Assembly (NCBI GenBank): GCA_038239485.1
Contig: JBBSET010000070.1
Coordinates: 1-14,853 of the forward strand
Direction of reading: 5' to 3'
Length of the DNA: 14,853 bases
DNA from: DASQEH01 sp038239485
GTDB taxonomy: Bacteria; Actinomycetota; Actinomycetes; Propionibacteriales; Nocardioidaceae
The first letter of the stretch is position 1, and every line of letters starts with the position of its first letter. Below, piece after piece: positions 13,984 through 14,853 of the stretch. The position numbers and the translations under genes are program-made. The notes under the pieces are model-generated. The model was not told the DNA's origin. It searched no databases and was given only the letters and a program-made list of their open reading frames with translations.

Positions 13984-14317
13984 ATTCGCGTCCGCGCAGG
14001 TCAGCCGTGCGAAACGGCGAGCTCATGTCCCACAGACGATCAGCATTTCGTTACCTTCGGGTCGGCGACCTGCCAGCATCCTCCGACTCGTCCAGGAGCA
14101 GCCCACACAGGCGCCGCTCCGTCTCCGATGCGTCGGGCTCTTGGAACACCAACACCGGGGTCAGCCGCCGTGGATCGTGGATGTCGCTGACCCGGCTCGC
14201 CGGTTGTGGGGGTACCCGAGTGCGGCGACCCAGCGACTCCGGGGCTTTGGCCACAAACCCAGGCATCGGGCCGGATGCGGATCCGCAGTCGAAACGGAGT
14301 GCTGGTTGACTAATGAG
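13984..14317. other. intergenic stretch without a recognisable gene
   Basis: About 330 bases separate the GNAT promoter element from the small Pro/Asp-rich ORF. Open frames exist on both strands (for example minus 14051-14266 and a long plus frame through the whole region), but their translations have arginine/proline/serine-rich shadow composition and match no family I know. Base composition is somewhat less GC-rich than in the nuo genes. I see no repeat or RNA structure that I can support. Confidence 0.4.
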
Positions 14318-14488
14318 ATGGTCACACCACCCTCGGAGCCGGACCCGATCATCGATCCGAATGAGCCGGTGCCAGATGATGCCGCTGAGCTGCTTCCCGA
14401 CGCACCAGATCCACTTCCCCCCGCACCGATCGAATCAACACCTGACGATCCCGGCGGCGACACCGCTGGCGTGCCCGAGCCCGCCTGA
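14318..14488 (+). CDS. small acidic Pro/Asp-rich hypothetical protein
   Basis: A 56-residue frame from the ATG at 14318 encodes MVTPPSEPDPIIDPNEPVPD and continues equally rich in Pro, Asp, Ala and Glu with no basic residue. The protein would be intrinsically disordered and strongly acidic. I do not recognise a function. Support comes from a composition unlike the basic shadow frames around it, and from a perfect hairpin 18 bases after its stop. Against it, no clear Shine-Dalgarno or -10 box precedes the ATG, and the same frame stays open far upstream. Small proteins of this type occur in actinobacteria, but the call is uncertain. Confidence 0.4.
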   Translation: MVTPPSEPDPIIDPNEPVPDDAAELLPDAPDPLPPAPIESTPDDPGGDTAGVPEPA

Positions 14489-14505
14489 TCGCTGAATCGG
14501 CAGCC

Positions 14506-14527
14506 GGCGGGGTCGAGCCTCCCCGCC
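14506..14527. terminator. terminator-like hairpin after the small Pro/Asp-rich ORF
   Basis: The arms GGCGGGG (14506-14512) and CCCCGCC (14521-14527) pair perfectly with an 8-base loop. No T-tract follows. It could serve the plus-strand ORF ending at 14488 or, on the other strand, the decayed PIN gene at 14579-14696. Confidence 0.5.
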
Positions 14528-14578
14528 CCCTCACCGTTCGGCTTCCGGGCGTCAGCTCTGCTGAGAGCGCACGTGAAA

Positions 14579-14696
14579 TCAGATCGTTACGACGTGGGCG
14601 AGCTCGGCAGTCCGAAGACACCATCACCGTTGCCGTTTAGAGGTCGAGGCCGATGGCGTGGGTTCTGGCGGCGATCAACAGGTCCCCGAACCGGCG
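14579..14696 (-). pseudogene. decayed C-terminus of a PIN-domain (VapC-like) toxin gene
   Basis: On the minus strand, 14696-14637 reads RRFGDLLIAARTHAIGLDL and then TAA. DLLIAA followed by HAxGLxL is the hallmark of the PIN-domain C-terminal half, where the Asp is one of the metal-binding acids and a YTxNxxDF motif should follow. Here the Tyr position is a stop codon. A little further on, in another frame, 14617-14579 reads LRTAELAHVVTI then TGA, which looks like the usual final strand. Two small deletions plus the stop would account for the break. No N-terminal half or vapB-like antitoxin is seen: the region upstream is taken by the start of another gene at 14732. PIN toxins are ribonucleases; this copy cannot work. 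The call rests on motif recall only. Confidence 0.45.
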
Positions 14697-14717
14697 TGGC
14701 GCCGGCGGCGCAGGTGC

Positions 14718-14723
14718 GGGAGA
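14718..14723 (+). promoter_or_regulatory. ribosome binding site supporting the start at 14732
   Basis: GGGAGA lies eight bases before the ATG at 14732. It decides for that ATG over in-frame GTG codons at 14714 and 14696, which have no comparable site. Confidence 0.5.
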
Positions 14724-14731
14724 CTGTCTCG

Positions 14732-14853
14732 ATGGCTGCTGAGTACGCCCAGAGCGACCAGTTCAAGTGTGCCCGTATCCACCTGTGCGACCTTGCTGGC
14801 CTCGAAATCCGCGATTGCGAGGTCAGCGGTCTGAAGATCGTCGACTGCTATGG
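14732..14853 (+). CDS. partial gene, pentapeptide-like N-terminus similar to the DinB-like protein
   Basis: The first 41 codons of a gene cut by the window edge. The translation (MAAEYAQSDQFKCARIHLCD, then LAGLEIRDCEVSGLKIVDCYG) has the alternating pattern of a short pentapeptide-like or beta-helix segment. GLKIVDC matches GLELVDV of the DinB-like protein at 11556-12299, whose N-terminus has the same rhythm. It may therefore be a second protein of that architecture, with a DinB bundle beyond the edge, but only this segment is visible. Four cysteines in this short stretch are unusual. The ATG is supported by GGGAGA at 14718-14723. Confidence 0.55.
   Translation, partial: MAAEYAQSDQFKCARIHLCDLAGLEIRDCEVSGLKIVDCY

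Noticed and set aside
14051..14266. Minus-strand 71-codon ORF with a fairly protein-like end (LVFQEPDASETERRLCGLLL)
   Set aside because: No family recognised, no ribosome site or promoter identified, and overlapping plus-strand frames are also open; left as unsupported.
13358..14317. Long plus-strand frame running antisense to the GNAT gene
   Set aside because: It mirrors the acetyltransferase codons and has shadow composition; only its last 57 codons (14318-14488) were kept as a possible gene.

Overview
The window is a GC-rich actinobacterial chromosome segment. The G+C-loaded third codon positions, the GTG/TTG starts, the TAnnnT -10 boxes sitting directly in front of start codons, and a reduced nuo cluster all fit Actinomycetota. 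The protein style suggests Nocardioidaceae or a relative, but that placement is an impression and not a measurement.

Positions 1-1000 hold one gene for a membrane protein with a long proline-rich, repeat-built N-terminus (124-933). Positions 1012-9916 are a co-directional complex I-like operon in the order nuoA, B, C, H, I, J, K, L, M, N. The genes overlap by 4 to 10 bases (ATGA/GTGA couplings) at every junction except one. NuoE, F and G (the NADH module) are absent, as in other reduced complex I clusters. NuoD, the large quinone-site subunit, is also absent. At its expected place a 138-base gap lies between nuoC and nuoH. The gap keeps a well-spaced Shine-Dalgarno and an ATG overlapping the nuoC stop, but that frame closes after ten codons; a perfect hairpin and a TAGGGT -10-like box follow. 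The operon therefore appears to have lost or relocated nuoD and may now be two transcription units.

Positions 10028-11483 hold two divergent genes: a small ABM-like (dimeric alpha/beta barrel) protein and a GAF-like/LuxR-HTH regulator. Next to them, 11484-11554 keeps only the first dozen codons of what looks like an alpha/beta hydrolase gene, so there is probably a rearrangement breakpoint here.

Positions 11556-13954 form a small accessory module: a DinB-superfamily protein, a divergent WYL-domain regulator, and a convergent GNAT acetyltransferase. The DinB-like and GNAT genes carry the same start-proximal element, two identical 11-base blocks with identical spacing that include a TAGGGT -10 box, which suggests joint control. 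Positions 13955-14853 are sparse: a short Pro/Asp-rich ORF with a terminator-like hairpin, the decayed C-terminus of a PIN-domain (VapC-like) toxin on the minus strand, and the first 41 codons of a gene whose N-terminus resembles that of the DinB-like protein.

Most likely the Nuo membrane arm (H, J, K, L, M, N) with B, C and I makes a proton-translocating oxidoreductase fed by something other than NADH. Without NuoD it needs a NuoD supplied from elsewhere, or it is decaying. I see no CRISPR, rRNA, tRNA, insertion sequence or phage gene in the window.
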